The notes under the pieces are model-generated. The model was not told where the DNA came from, made no database searches, and saw only the letters and a list, made by a program, of their open reading frames with translations. Made by a program: the position numbers and the translations under genes. Below, in pieces: positions 50,001 to 51,446 of a stretch of DNA of 64,000 nt (position 1 is its first letter; every line of letters starts with the position of its first letter). The DNA is from Dendrobium chrysotoxum (Eukaryota; Streptophyta; Magnoliopsida; Asparagales; Orchidaceae): the NCBI GenBank assembly GCA_019925795.1, contig CM034311.1, positions 21,574,231 through 21,638,230 of the forward strand, given 5' to 3'.

Positions 50001-51446
50001 TGCAGCACAATAGTTTGTGACAAACACCTTTGGAACTAGAAGCAAAAACATGGAGATGGAACAATAATTTCATTTCCTAAAGAATAATTCAATTACTTGA
50101 ATATAAGCAAATCTCTAAGGCAGGGCTGCCAAGAAAATTGGATCTTTGTAGGAATGTGAACCATCAATAATATAGGACAAGTTACACCCATATTAATGCT
50201 TATTATTCTAATTAAGAGAGCTTCAACATACCCAGCAGCACTCTTTCGAGCACGAGCAGCTGTCTTAACAACATCTCCATTTCCCAAAACTACCTAAGAT
50301 GAAACACACACCTAGAAATAAGGATGAAAACTGAAAAACACAATTATATGGAAGGTAAAACAACAAAAAGTACCTGGAGATTAATGACATTGTCCCGCAT
50401 AGTTCCATACCTAAAAACTGATAATTAAATCCTCAAATCCAATTAAAACTGAGTTTGTCCTATTCTTGAGCTAAAATAACATTCACTGTAATAGATTTGT
50501 AACAGAATTTGAGGTTTTAATAGGTTGCATTGAACAAACAAATATAAAAGCCAACCTTACAGCTAAAGACCCAGAACAACGAGTAGCGCACATGCCTCCA
50601 ATGGTAGCGCCAGGCCCTAAATTTTAAGGAATAAAGAGAATAAAGTAAAAAATGGTTCACGTATTTGCCAAAATACTTCAATACTGAGGAATGAAAAGGA
50701 AAGTGTACCCACTTTCAAGATCAGACCTTCTTGTTGTAGTATCTTAACACATTTTAAAAAGGCAATAAAAAGTTGGAATTTCTACGAAGACAATTTTTCT
50801 TTGGTTTAATAACAGCATACTCTCCGAATTTTGAAACAATTTTTCTCTTGTTTAATAACATCATACTTTCCGAATAGCCCTTATGTCCATGTTTTACATA
50901 TTAATGACACAATAGAATAAAAGCTGAAATAAACAACTTTGTCACCATGATTATCACAATCAAAAAAATAAAGTCATAAATGTTTATAAAATGTACAGTA
51001 CTCCAAAGAATTCTTCGCAAATCCATTTGAAAAAAATATTAGTCATGCATTTCCAATTGGCTCATATCAAGGGTATGTCCCCCTTCAATGAATCTCCTCA
51101 AGAACTTATAATTGACCTTATGCCCTTTTAACAAAATATATGGGATAGATTTCTATTCTCTAAAAAAACACTCCAAAGAATTCTATGCAACTCATGAATA
51201 ACAAACATGAGAAAAAAAAAACGCTAATGGCATGTGGCCTACTGGTGTTGACTCTAACTTTCAATTCAAGTAGCCTGGATCAAGCGGAAAGAAAAGACCA
51301 TAAGAAAAAAACAATAAGAACACATACTAGCCTGGATCAAGAGGAAAGAAAAGACCATAGGGTTTCAAGTACTCATTGAGTTCCATCCATCCAATCCCTG
51401 GTTCAACAACTACGTCCATGTCCTCAATATGCAATGCTTTTATGTT
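1540..51446 (-). CDS. DLD: D-lactate dehydrogenase (cytochrome), mitochondrial; C-terminal 13 exons
   Basis: FAD-linked oxidase that oxidises D-lactate to pyruvate with electrons passed to cytochrome c; in plants it is mitochondrial and finishes methylglyoxal detoxification. Exons, in order of transcription: 51332-51446, 50556-50616, 50374-50410, 50232-50293, 49622-49718, 13565-13639, 7021-7129, 5506-5615, 5104-5166, 3510-3589, 3210-3340, 2991-3034, 1540-1659. They total 1104 nt, keep one frame and give 367 residues plus stop. The family is about 560-570 residues, so about 200 N-terminal residues (transit peptide, first half of the FAD domain) are missing, expected past 64000. Visible motifs: GGMCATRCSG and GSEGTLGVIT (FAD domain, residues 45-110), HAGDGNFH (275-282) and GEHGVG (318-323) in the FAD-oxidase C domain, whose His/Glu residues bind metal and substrate in the family. 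No exon carries a stop. Glycolate and 2-hydroxyglutarate dehydrogenases are relatives, but the sequence reads as the DLD type. Confidence 0.93.
2017..2113. mobile_element. Tourist-like MITE, 97 bp, TTA target duplication
   Basis: The terminal inverted repeats GGTTTCGTTTGGGACGGCTT and (inverted right end) GGCTTCGTTTGGGACAGCTT differ at two positions. The element is flanked by TTA at 2014-2016 and 2114-2116. The middle (AAAGCAGCTTT...AAAGCTGCTTT) is also self-complementary, so the whole unit folds into one hairpin. It sits in the last DLD intron. Confidence 0.8.
2118..2990. other. DLD last-intron sequence, nothing recognised
   Basis: Intron DNA between the MITE and the GEHGVG exon. A stretch near 2340-2560 is GC-richer and looks inserted, but I could not find ends. 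The 82-codon frame at 2542-2790 has no recognisable motif. Confidence 0.5.
2991..3034 (-). CDS. DLD: DLD exon with GEHGVG catalytic motif
   Basis: 44 nt. Acceptor AACAG, donor AAA/GTGAGA. It encodes TCTGEHGVGTGKMK, carrying the conserved Glu-His pair of the active site. Confidence 0.94.
3210..3340 (-). CDS. DLD: DLD exon with HAGDGNFH metal/substrate motif
   Basis: 131 nt. Acceptor ATGCAG, donor GAAG/GTACAT. It encodes TVIAHAGDGNFH through the REAERLNHFM region. The two histidines of HxGDGNxH are conserved across the family. Confidence 0.94.
3510..3589 (-). CDS. DLD: DLD exon, DVCVPLSKLAD
   Basis: 80 nt. Acceptor TGCAG, donor TG/GTATGC. It ends with two bases of a Cys codon completed by the next exon. 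Confidence 0.92.
3590..5103. other. DLD intron, 1.5 kb, nothing recognised
   Basis: AT-rich intron with no recognisable gene or element. Confidence 0.5.
5104..5166 (-). CDS. DLD: DLD exon, IRKEALWACFAMAP
   Basis: 63 nt, 21 whole codons. Acceptor CACAG, donor ACG/GTTGGT. Confidence 0.92.
5506..5615 (-). CDS. DLD: DLD exon, AYAREQTLIVQK to TELWK
   Basis: 110 nt. Acceptor TTCAG, donor AAG/GTGATC. The 98-codon open frame here is this exon plus read-through into both introns. Confidence 0.92.
5616..6564. other. DLD intron sequence, nothing recognised
   Basis: AT-rich intron DNA ahead of the AT microsatellite. No gene or element recognised. Confidence 0.45.
6565..6630. repeat. (AT)n microsatellite, about 33 units
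   Basis: Uninterrupted alternating AT inside a 1.4-kb DLD intron. Length is likely to vary between individuals. Confidence 0.95.
7021..7129 (-). CDS. DLD: DLD exon, SRVELLDEV to FEFIGT
   Basis: 109 nt. Acceptor TATAG, donor ACAG/GTAATC. It encodes VSRVELLDEV and PTLMFEFIGT. Confidence 0.92.
7130..9533. other. 3' part of the 6.4-kb DLD intron, nothing recognised
   Basis: Intron DNA without a convincing gene. A GC-richer tract near 8700-9060 may be an old LTR but I could not define its ends. Confidence 0.4.
9534..9685 (-). mobile_element. RTE-type LINE 3' end, 5'-truncated
   Basis: On the minus strand this reads AAAAAGACTTGGTTAGAAAT, a TTTAACAGGACAC-like block, then AGGATAAAGGCTTGATGTTG with a GATGTTGATGTTG tail. 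It matches the last 150 bp of the LINE at 59830-59990. It directly follows the gag start at 9679-9750, so it appears to have inserted into that LTR element. Confidence 0.7.
9679..9750 (-). pseudogene. gag N-terminal stub of an LTR retrotransposon
   Basis: A 23-codon start, MATRKFDSLEEHLKEK..., lies 15 bp past the primer-binding site of the LTR at 9781-10567. It is cut off where the LINE end begins. Short N-termini of this style are common in plant Ty3/gypsy gag proteins. Confidence 0.55.
9766..9777 (-). promoter_or_regulatory. Primer-binding site, initiator-Met tRNA type
   Basis: The minus strand reads TGGTATCAGAGC, complementary to the 3' end of plant initiator-Met tRNA, three bases inside the LTR edge at 9781. 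Confidence 0.85.
9781..10567 (-). mobile_element. LTR of a truncated Ty3/gypsy-like element
   Basis: It starts TGATAGGATGG next to a tRNA-Met primer site and plausibly ends ...CTGACA. It resembles the LTRs at 11085 and 12291 in its CTCTCCCAAATCTCTAG block, so the family is the same or a sister. The far end is less certain than the primer-site end. Only this LTR and the gag stub remain. Confidence 0.6.
10144..10320. repeat. Three tandem 59-bp units inside the LTR
   Basis: Units at 10144-10202, 10203-10261 and 10262-10320 share CCCTCTTCAATTAGG, a TTTCCTAATTAATC block and AGCCCCCAAAT. A fourth, partial unit follows. Confidence 0.8.
10568..11079. other. AT-rich intron DNA between two LTR elements
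   Basis: No gene. The repeated phrase GATTTAGTCC and its inverted form near 10690-10900 suggest a small decayed palindromic element. Confidence 0.4.
11085..11548 (-). repeat. 3' LTR of the 1.7-kb element
   Basis: 464 bp, similar throughout to the copy at 12291-12775, with many substitutions visible by eye, so the insertion is not very recent. Confidence 0.88.
11568..12257 (-). CDS. Chimeric gag/reverse-transcriptase ORF of a non-autonomous element, 229 aa
   Basis: The start ATG lies 19 bp past the primer-binding site, where gag begins in autonomous relatives. Residues 1 to about 90 are gag-like (MAGRKVEVLEGG, then a Lys/Glu-rich helix with EKIDEKFAIMEEMVRKIL). From about residue 135 it becomes the start of a Ty3/gypsy reverse transcriptase: LQQYRGVFQQVQGL, then LKEGVPPISIHLYRHPQIQ and SPVVLVK. 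The stretch just before the expected KKDG motif breaks off into an unrelated tail. Protease, the RT catalytic YxDD, RNase H and integrase are all missing. The open frame has survived across the fusion, so it is either young or of use to the element. Whether a protein is made is unknown. Confidence 0.8.
   Translation of the reverse strand: MAGRKVEVLEGGIGQLKSDCVEKNSDFKKPFSAIHEKIDEKFAIMEEMVRKILEFQIKTASPEARGATSDQGSGGNPNPIRRGKDQEVKMLGEEEGMPLLEPLPRRGKGEGVGLLVELQNLEGEKDWEKIEAPDMILLSLQQYRGVFQQVQGLNPSRDCEHVIILKEGVPPISIHLYRHPQIQNEEIDRLIKEMLEARIVQPIVSLFFSPVVLVKCFSSSFVRSTLRTR
12276..12287 (-). promoter_or_regulatory. Primer-binding site of the 1.7-kb element
   Basis: Minus strand TGGTATCAGAGC, complementary to the initiator-Met tRNA 3' end, three bases from the LTR. 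Confidence 0.9.
12291..12775 (-). repeat. 5' LTR of the 1.7-kb element
   Basis: 485 bp, TGTTAAG...TCTAACA on the plus strand, followed directly by target-duplication copy TGATC. Confidence 0.88.
12781..13564. other. 5' part of the 6.4-kb DLD intron, nothing recognised
   Basis: Ordinary AT-rich intron DNA up to the DLD exon donor. Confidence 0.5.
13565..13639 (-). CDS. DLD: DLD exon after the 36-kb intron
   Basis: 75 nt, phase 0 on both sides. Acceptor TTCAG, donor CAG/GTAAAT. It encodes VAMCNFPTIKEAADVAIATM then LSGIQ, the start of the FAD-oxidase C domain, directly continuous with the preceding exon. Confidence 0.93.
13839..13958. repeat. Two tandem 60-bp units
   Basis: GGCCAACAAGAAC...CTGTCATAAAAAC occurs at 13839-13898 and 13899-13958 with few changes. 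It accounts for the repeated SYLSNV phrase of the 89-codon minus-strand frame here, which I do not regard as a gene. Confidence 0.9.
13959..14740. other. Giant-intron DNA left of the Ogre-like element, no gene
   Basis: AT-rich intron sequence with only chance frames, ending at the CATGG target site. Confidence 0.5.
14741..14745. repeat. Target-site duplication CATGG (left copy)
   Basis: Matches CATGG at 37850-37854 on the other side of the Ogre-like element. Confidence 0.92.
16143..16157 (-). promoter_or_regulatory. Candidate LTR TATA box (3' LTR copy)
   Basis: The minus strand reads ATTAAATAAATATAC, about 90 bp downstream of the G-box/CCAAT modules in the element's sense. The active copy would be in the 5' LTR at 33426-33440. 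A 6-bp inverted repeat (CGGTCG...CGACCG, 16125-16142) follows directly. Confidence 0.45.
16244..16254. promoter_or_regulatory. ACGT-core element GACGTCACGTG (LTR module 1)
   Basis: An overlapping C-box/G-box of the type bound by plant bZIP factors, followed by ACCAATAACA (inverted CCAAT box). It lies in a duplicated module about 150 bp long; the second copy is at 16391-16401 and the 5' LTR copies are at 33527-33537 and 33674-33684. Confidence 0.5.
16391..16401. promoter_or_regulatory. ACGT-core element GACGTCACGTG (LTR module 2)
   Basis: Second copy within the same LTR, again followed by ACCAATAACA. The ACGT and CCAAT cores are unchanged while the surrounding module has diverged. Confidence 0.5.
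19083..19260. repeat. Two tandem LTR sub-repeats with a CTACGC...GCGTAG palindrome
   Basis: CTACGCTACGTGAGCGCGTAG near 19124 and its near copy near 19227, each followed by GGGGGTTTGC and preceded by a CCTCGTCG block. Two looser copies (CTACATGAGCG) lie near 18970 and 19063. The 5' LTR carries the same set. Confidence 0.75.
19983..20067. repeat. (TC)n microsatellite in the 3' LTR, 85 nt
   Basis: The matching run in the 5' LTR (37239-37257) is only 19 nt, although the two were identical at insertion. It is therefore a fast-changing site. Confidence 0.95.
20660..20674 (-). promoter_or_regulatory. Polypurine tract of the Ogre-like element
   Basis: The minus strand reads TTGTTGGGGGGCATT immediately before the 3' LTR (TGTTGACC...), the place where plus-strand priming occurs. 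Confidence 0.75.
21162..21227. repeat. Hairpin cassette copy 1
   Basis: A perfect 20-bp stem, 21162-21181 (ATTTTAAATATTTATTTGGG) with its reverse complement at 21208-21227, around a 26-nt GC-rich loop. It is followed on the plus strand by GCCCCCTGTC and a small CCCT...AGGG stem. Confidence 0.93.
21310..21660. repeat. Five degenerate 30-bp repeats (GCTTTGTGCTTT...)
   Basis: Variants of GCTTTGTGCTTT-GGACTTGTTGA(A/T)GA recur near 21317, 21403, 21491, 21580 and 21630. Confidence 0.6.
21809..21915. repeat. 106-bp direct repeat, copy A (copy B 22170-22275)
   Basis: Both copies run from GGGGGTTCC through TACTACGGCCTTTCTTATGG and GCCAGCGATCCGGCCATATT to GGATCCGACC with a few changes. Confidence 0.9.
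22469..22534. repeat. Hairpin cassette copy 2 (compensated stem)
   Basis: The 20-bp stem is again perfect (22469-22488 with 22515-22534) around a 26-nt loop. Relative to copies 1 and 3 the left arm has TTC for TTT and the right arm has GAA for AAA, a paired change that keeps the stem. It is followed by GCCCCCTGTC and a CCCTG...CAGGG stem. Confidence 0.93.
22587..22652. repeat. Hairpin cassette copy 3
   Basis: Perfect 20-bp stem (22587-22606 with 22633-22652), 26-nt loop, then GCCCCCTGTC. It lies 52 bp from copy 2, about 135 bp past the integrase stop. Confidence 0.93.
22787..24244 (-). CDS. Ogre-like pol: integrase module
   Basis: Integrase inserts the cDNA copy into host DNA. The stretch from 24070 down shows the HHCC zinc finger (H75, H82, C113, C116 counting from 24070) and the D,D35E core: D145 in GTDIIGP, D206 in SDNGTAF and E242 in NGLAEAF. 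The GPFVIEKV block near the C-terminus is the usual end of plant Ty3/gypsy integrases. No chromodomain is seen, as expected for the Tat lineage. It is in the same frame as the RT/RNase H module, but a single TAG at 24245-24247 separates them. The 58 codons after the stop are a Pro/Gln-rich linker ending in a basic KRRR patch. Confidence 0.92.
   Translation of the reverse strand, partial: VLEPATLQFPQAEGIPGSSQQDATPVDPQPPQQITIKNQPGERPAVKRRRTGRFSESWLDCLDVEVEDDWRQPFVDYFKESKLPTDKSLAAQIRKRALRYAFVNDTLYRRAFDQMWLRCLGTKEADKVVAEVHEGLCGAHQSGPKMAAKIKRMGYYWPTMVRDCINHAKKCHECQIHGDVIHQPPNPLHPTIASWPFECWGTDIIGPIDPPSSAGHRFILAATDYFSKWAEAAPFREVTSEHVINFFTHNVVYRFGVPRRVISDNGTAFKSTKIYKFVDRHKIDWRYSSIYNPRANGLAEAFNKTLVKLLKKILTKNKREWHTKMAEALWAYRTTYKTPTKATPYSLVFGAEAVLPLEVELPSLRVAIQNELTQEQNARLRMEELDALDEVRLQAQQNLEIYRGRMAKSFDRMVRPRSFQEGELVLVLRRPIIPHRKIGGKFVSNWEGPFVIEKVYQGGAYQLIDLHGQRPMPPINGRHLKKYHA
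24245..26119 (-). CDS. Ogre-like pol: reverse transcriptase, RNase H and archaeal-type RNase H
   Basis: Copies element RNA into DNA and degrades the RNA strand. Counting from the ATG at 26107: RT at about 1-260 with KKKNGQIRICIDFRDLN, FMDGSSGYNQI (first catalytic Asp, 112) and YVDD (174-177); the Ty3-type RNase H/connection at about 290-420, lacking an obvious first Asp; then a second RNase H at about 468-605 with D473 (YFDGASS), E519 (NNEAEYEA), D545 (FGDSRLV) and D595 (ADCLAKLA). That second domain marks the Tat lineage. The frame is open back to an in-frame TGA at 26120-26122, which separates it from the protease module, and closes at TAG 24245-24247. No damage is seen inside catalytic domains. 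Confidence 0.93.
   Translation of the reverse strand, partial: TYAEMPGLSPDVAVHRLAIKPDAAPVKQAPRRMRLEIEEQIIAETKKLIEAGFIREEKYADWIANIVPVKKKNGQIRICIDFRDLNKACPKDDFPLPVSELLVDNTSNYDMFSFMDGSSGYNQIKMAPEDEKHTSFRTPIGIFCYTVMPFGLKNAGATYQRAMTHIFDELIHQKVECYVDDLVVKSMDRKDHLNDLRIVFERIRKFDLKMNPLKCAFGVSSGKFLGYVVRHRGIEVDPNKIKAIIEMPPPRSLRQLRSLQGQLAFIRRFISNLSGRCQPFSKLMKKDVRFRWDAECQEAFDSIKRYLLNPPILAAPIPGKPLILYTAALEESLGALLAQHNEEGKENALYYISRRLIGAEVRYSPIEKHCLALIFAVQKLRHYMLSHKITLISKIDPLKFLMTRPALTGRLARWAVLLLQFDIVYMPQKAVKGQALTDFLAAHPIPADSPLNDDLPDEQIMQVDEEEKLPFWEMYFDGASSIKSPKPPNLAKAQAGIGLVFIEPEGGIMRFSFSLIEPRTNNEAEYEALIAGLEIVIDVQITDLQIFGDSRLVINQVLGIYKICKLELAHYHRRALELLKQIPNVKITQVPRGQNAKADCLAKLAKELAYEDKRPPIFIAVENR
26120..28801 (-). 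CDS. Ogre-like pol: gag C-terminal finger, protease and long linker
   Basis: About 893 codons. The first residues (VMSHPIEDCYVFKDW) belong to the His/Cys finger-like motif that ends gag; the YHR part lies in this frame just upstream, so the true join to gag needs a one-base shift at 28798-28812. A Lys-rich region follows at about 50-145. The aspartic protease lies at about 400-520, with DPGSS at 425-429 where DTGSS or DSGSS is usual, and LLGRPWLHE near 497. The remaining 370 residues before RT have no recognised domain; in Ogre elements this region contains an intron that is spliced out, which I could not confirm here. It ends at TGA 26120-26122. Confidence 0.85.
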   Translation of the reverse strand: MMSHPIEDCYVFKDWLERKYRRGELTLSDNVLTHPRKESIRVVTTSSVPPVEERKNKKKPAHEEQWETAVSKKTVKMLKQLEGVPGVKWKSPTEPVLNLKALPVAQASASKQFPNQAGPSKLGKAKSKKKTKLKKPKEKKTTTQRVIDSLDEYYQTARRPVKLADFMSELKIDETEEADEDPLPTEVCRVISVTPITPTKEKYVREMIVETCLATSSMDYSSEEDLYFPKTDESDPDIASQIGHVNLGSDSGSTNESLDTIMADSEEEIPLNESEPEEIAQVQLRSGKILPPPPKKGISNKDKGKEIVINEDIISEDPKKKDTPVRGIDYNILSHLRKIPAQLSIYDALVMSKDLRETLIQALKDPERYEAYFVERNLTEVLQARNEPFITFTEDDMMLGTADHNRPLYVTAESDDLVISRILIDPGSSINLMSLKALRSLCLNVEHLGPDKLMVHGFNEKGQKTLGSFMLPLVFGEFHTEAKFHVIDADTSFKALLGRPWLHEYGVVPSTLHQCMKYLRDGEEFRISGDIQPFTVHEATVYEDAQYFMPKKQRLSSSLKAQASNPKSAKQPEQKGERKQVGRKKTSPTLPKETFTSKERKHVPHLGSDTDEDDVTPTKSQKVCHSMDEWSREVAYSNDDYDYDSIYMNTVQDVVSRRIDSLSISDSVLVVTRVPLQYFKEIITRDVHKVEELVTLYLPPIRKGIESGNIFYSVGRDEEVNRDWDHVFINSEELLPTRLPRFNTKGIQRMLRKWINVPTPKRQLRMCLSLWYGRNPRPMRRKEMNAYKGIGFVRRKCIRKETCRAITCREVEPNDESDEEVYEVDDYDDQPLEAKPAPEELEDGGQATTMDELKEVNLGIEDDPRPTFISSLLPEDQVEEIKELLCEFRDCFA
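28798..29844 (-). CDS. Ogre-like gag, core part
   Basis: Retrotransposon Gag family (particle protein). After a TAG at 29845-29847 the frame is open through LEGIITEKIKAIIAF, then YPKGYSVPKFNTFDG and the gag core FVSSLTAAAFEWYAELP...FVKRFA. The tail is basic and Gln-rich and closes with PNYC then RIIG-stop, where relatives continue with a YHR finger; that motif is found in the next frame. The start is not a Met codon, so this piece would need read-through of the TAG or internal initiation. Confidence 0.88.
   Translation of the reverse strand, partial: LEGIITEKIKAIIAFDQAEKLVGKGRPYPAEYDQVPYPKGYSVPKFNTFDGNKNPRQHLAQFKATCGNTGGNDALLFRQFVSSLTAAAFEWYAELPNDSVKTFAELENMFVKRFASATEKITIADLALSKRKKEESVTKYITRWRNLSMKCEQQLEEEHAVQLLMGNIDDKMQPFLCMATITTFEDLLDRVAKFEKLNLSKSENYSDKPKKTKASGARRGEADSIFFSRADKEKQMTYNVDKGKQPMQYQERPKQVYNPNPQSKLILGGNDKPRTYQGSGERPRQTTGTGDRTFPSLKDKMNKEYSFKRESVAKLFRQALKAGLELPECKRPEESKHSGDPNYCRIIG
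29845..30426 (-). CDS. Ogre-like gag, N-terminal part
   Basis: 193 codons from an ATG at 30426. An acidic start (EENMEEYIEEDLEE) and a DDDEDDD run are followed by an Arg-rich patch. A Met/Gln-rich coiled-coil lies at about 100-145 (EMQRQMKRQ, then QLHEKMTEMMTQMTAMMQIM), followed by a Pro-rich stretch. It stops at TAG 29845-29847 in the same frame as the gag core. Upstream, the same frame leads without shift into ORF1 across a TAA at 30442-30444. Confidence 0.8.
   Translation of the reverse strand: MEGNLEENMEEYIEEDLEEVNNTLDMEVVYMVRHINVEEEAYYDDDEDDDRWQPPPRQVYRRRHEAGSTTGRGVHSQEEREEAEDNPFADENVTLAEMQRQMKRQMRAKDREISQLHEKMTEMMTQMTAMMQIMQRNAAVGSMPNPPPDPPNFQVPQVSGVRDTPEGGHEAQNTTRQPTPQNIASTSEPVTAA
30442..31692 (-). 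CDS. Ogre-like ORF1 (extra ORF ahead of gag), unknown function
   Basis: An ORF upstream of gag is a signature of Ogre elements; its function is not established. I prefer the Met at 31692 (MDLQNTPMTVQLG), although the frame is open to 31740. The 416 residues are very basic and low in complexity apart from SRGRISMFERLSQPE, LTRRQRRKLNAELRAQQ, FTKLKWVKR and a Lys/Arg-rich second half, which suggests an RNA-binding or nuclear role (inference). The C-terminus turns acidic (VLEEGEEDIGE) and the acidic pattern continues after the TAA stop into the gag start, so the stop may be recent. Confidence 0.75.
   Translation of the reverse strand: MDLQNTPMTVQLGQGARIQLANAIIETGNAGATIQFGSIDFPAVVERATAIPTNGRNTEGPARRPHSAGTTTRRVHLPAQRLAAAENSRGRISMFERLSQPEIPATKRVVAGGRISVVTTNTTHLPTGLPTPVKNTSEASSSGGKLTRRQRRKLNAELRAQQQFSTHPSNLLAQELEANIPTRNGFTKLKWVKRNSSTGELKKSFWDRQPEVPPPQKKKEPETLSARVYRVLKTVKERGLKKRRYQRPLTVETRRTPPRECLSLAVERKERKYTPHGEHRGVTPEPRVQGSAAERSRQKGKEIWRPRPRREEKNERKTELGVTSGTASRRSAPNYKQHQKWVQKKIHDDAPPNGRQLGESSKGSRRSPTPSKEETTNFDRSPRVEEIFLPNQEPEIQWRRHSEIRVLEEGEEDIGE
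31741..32004 (-). other. 5' leader of the Ogre-like element
   Basis: AT-rich segment between the primer site and ORF1; no coding motif seen. Confidence 0.6.
32005..32022 (-). promoter_or_regulatory. Primer-binding site of the Ogre-like element
   Basis: The minus strand reads TGGCGACTTCGCTGGGGA, starting six bases inside the 5' LTR. The TGG start fits a tRNA CCA end; a tRNA-Arg primer is reported for Ogre elements and this resembles that type. Confidence 0.75.
32029..37849 (-). repeat. 5' LTR of the Ogre-like element
   Basis: 5821 bp, TGTTGACC... on the minus strand. Its inner end reads CCCATA where the other LTR has CCCACA. Candidate promoter modules are at 33527-33537, 33674-33684 and TATA 33426-33440. 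The LTR lacks about 25 bp near 36170 and has a short TC run. Confidence 0.92.
33426..33440 (-). promoter_or_regulatory. Candidate TATA box of the Ogre-like 5' LTR
   Basis: Same sequence as 16143-16157. Upstream in the element's sense lie two GACGTCACGTG plus inverted-CCAAT modules. If right, U3 is about 4.4 kb and the transcript starts about 1.4 kb before the LTR end. Confidence 0.45.
37850..37854. repeat. Target-site duplication CATGG (right copy)
   Basis: Pairs with 14741-14745. Confidence 0.92.
37916..38929 (+). mobile_element. LTR-like relic starting TGTCACAACCCGG
   Basis: It begins with TGTCACAACCCGG, a common start of plant Ty3/gypsy LTRs, and contains ACTCAGCGAGTAATT. The reverse complement of 52140-53355 has matching blocks in the same order (TGTCACGTTCCGGG, then ACCTGAAAT and CAGCAAGTAAC). 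I could not find the right end or a target duplication. Confidence 0.45.
38930..41356 (-). mobile_element. Truncated LTR of the family at 45376-49253
   Basis: The blocks TTGCTACAGAAG, GCAAGAGTTCGTGC, AGAGGAAGAGAGGTAAC, CCCTCCCC and GAGGTCTTCAAA recur in the same order in the solo LTR, and both end in (T)n...GTTAAC. Its left half is missing. The several G+C-rich open frames at 40740-41360 are overlapping chance frames on both strands. Confidence 0.6.
41400..41631. mobile_element. Probable Tourist-like MITE
   Basis: The left end GATTTCGTTTGGTTATTTGG and the inverted right end GGCCTAGTTTGATTGGGCG are imperfect inverted repeats next to TAA/TTA flanks. No coding capacity. Confidence 0.45.
41632..42115. 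other. Giant-intron DNA, no gene
   Basis: AT-rich sequence, nothing recognised. Confidence 0.45.
42116..42660 (+). other. Possible captured 5' exon or pseudogene fragment
   Basis: A CT-rich leader (CTCTCTCTCTCTCT at about 42224) precedes an ATG at 42320 and an 81-codon frame rich in Ser, Arg and Phe, of higher GC than its surroundings. It resembles a plant 5' UTR plus first exon with a targeting-like N-terminus. I recognise no protein family and see no continuation, so it may be a transposed gene fragment or chance. Confidence 0.25.
42661..44950. other. Giant-intron DNA with a possible small LTR near 43300
   Basis: The stretch GGGATTAATCCCACATTTCG followed by CTCTCTATAAATGG near 43345-43405 looks like the promoter part of a small LTR element (the ATCCCACAT phrase is frequent in plant LTRs). 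Ends were not found. The remainder is AT-rich without recognised genes. Confidence 0.35.
45146..45345. mobile_element. Foldback MITE, copy 1
   Basis: The ends TTGAGAAAATGATAAAATGG and (inverted) TTGAGAAAATTATCAAAGGG are terminal inverted repeats. The interior carries repeated phrases such as AAGAGGAACCAAAATAGTC shared with the element at 53478-53709. The tandem paralogue at 49500-49530 lacks it, giving an empty site. Confidence 0.75.
45371..45375. repeat. Target-site duplication ATATT (left copy)
   Basis: Matches ATATT at 49254-49258 flanking the solo LTR. Confidence 0.85.
48501..49080. repeat. Tandem array of 63-66-bp units in the solo LTR
   Basis: About five to six units with the pattern (G)AACAGCAAC...GGAGCCGAAGAAGCG...GTGCAATCTCT...TGCGAAG. 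Unit lengths near multiples of three make long overlapping frames on both strands (for example 48399-48881), which I do not treat as genes. The array is interrupted by the plastid fragment and resumes at 49041. Confidence 0.85.
48893..49041 (+). pseudogene. ndhD: Chloroplast ndhD fragment inserted in nuclear DNA (NUPT)
   Basis: About 148 bp translate without interruption to an internal piece of plastid NAD(P)H dehydrogenase subunit 4 (NdhD): MGLYGSNEPTLDLEKLANQS, then YPAALEIILYFGFLIAYAVK and IPLHTW. The reading stops matching on both sides, where the 63-66-bp LTR array resumes. It has no start context or downstream exon and cannot make a protein of its own. In the plastid this part encodes membrane segments of the NDH complex. 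The fragment was probably joined in during double-strand-break repair in the LTR, before or after the LTR became solo. Confidence 0.88.
49254..49258. repeat. Target-site duplication ATATT (right copy)
   Basis: Pairs with 45371-45375. Confidence 0.85.
49324..49620. repeat. Tandem duplication, right copy (intact empty site)
   Basis: Repeats the DNA of 44951-45375 plus 49259-49328 without MITE or LTR. It ends right at the donor side of the DLD exon at 49622. Confidence 0.8.
49622..49718 (-). CDS. DLD: DLD exon, GSEGTLGVIT; followed by the 36-kb intron
   Basis: 97 nt. Acceptor TTTAG, donor GTG/GTATTT. It encodes YDLTRLMIGSEGTLG through PQHSV. The following intron runs from 49621 to 13640 and contains the Ogre-like element, two related LTRs and the plastid fragment. 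Confidence 0.93.
50232..50293 (-). CDS. DLD: DLD exon, GNGDVVKTAARARKSAAG
   Basis: 62 nt. Acceptor CTTAG, donor GG/GTATGT. I chose this donor, four bases before the end of an alternative reading, because it gives a consensus donor and leaves exactly one Tyr before DLTR in the next exon. Confidence 0.92.
50374..50410 (-). CDS. DLD: DLD micro-exon, YGTMRDNVI
   Basis: 37 nt. Acceptor TTTTAG, donor CAG/GTACTT. It completes the split Arg codon and encodes the YGTMRDNV block conserved in the FAD domain. Confidence 0.92.
50556..50616 (-). CDS. DLD: DLD exon with GGMCATRCSG (FAD domain)
   Basis: 61 nt. Acceptor TTTAG, donor AAG/GTTGGC. It completes the split Gly codon and ends with two bases of an Arg codon. 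Confidence 0.92.
51270..51365. repeat. Local duplication of a DLD splice donor region, 57-bp offset
   Basis: AGCCTGGATCAAG(C/A)GGAAAG and the following AAAAGACCATA occur at about 51272-51306 and 51329-51363. The second is the end of the exon plus its GC donor; the first is an intronic copy, also with a GC donor. Confidence 0.88.
51332..51446 (-). CDS. DLD: DLD exon with VVVEPGIGW motif (first visible exon)
   Basis: 115 nt, beginning in frame with NIKALH and ending in LFFPLDP plus one base of a Gly codon. The acceptor is TGCAG. The donor reads CCAG then GCTAGT, so the following intron (50617-51331) is GC-AG. The GTATGT five bases downstream would create an in-frame stop if used. The next upstream exon was not found in the remaining 12.5 kb. 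Confidence 0.92.

Noticed and set aside
1540..51446. DLD as a pseudogene, because of its huge introns
   Set aside because: Thirteen exons join in one frame, without a stop, with usable splice sites and all key motifs; decay would have broken at least some.
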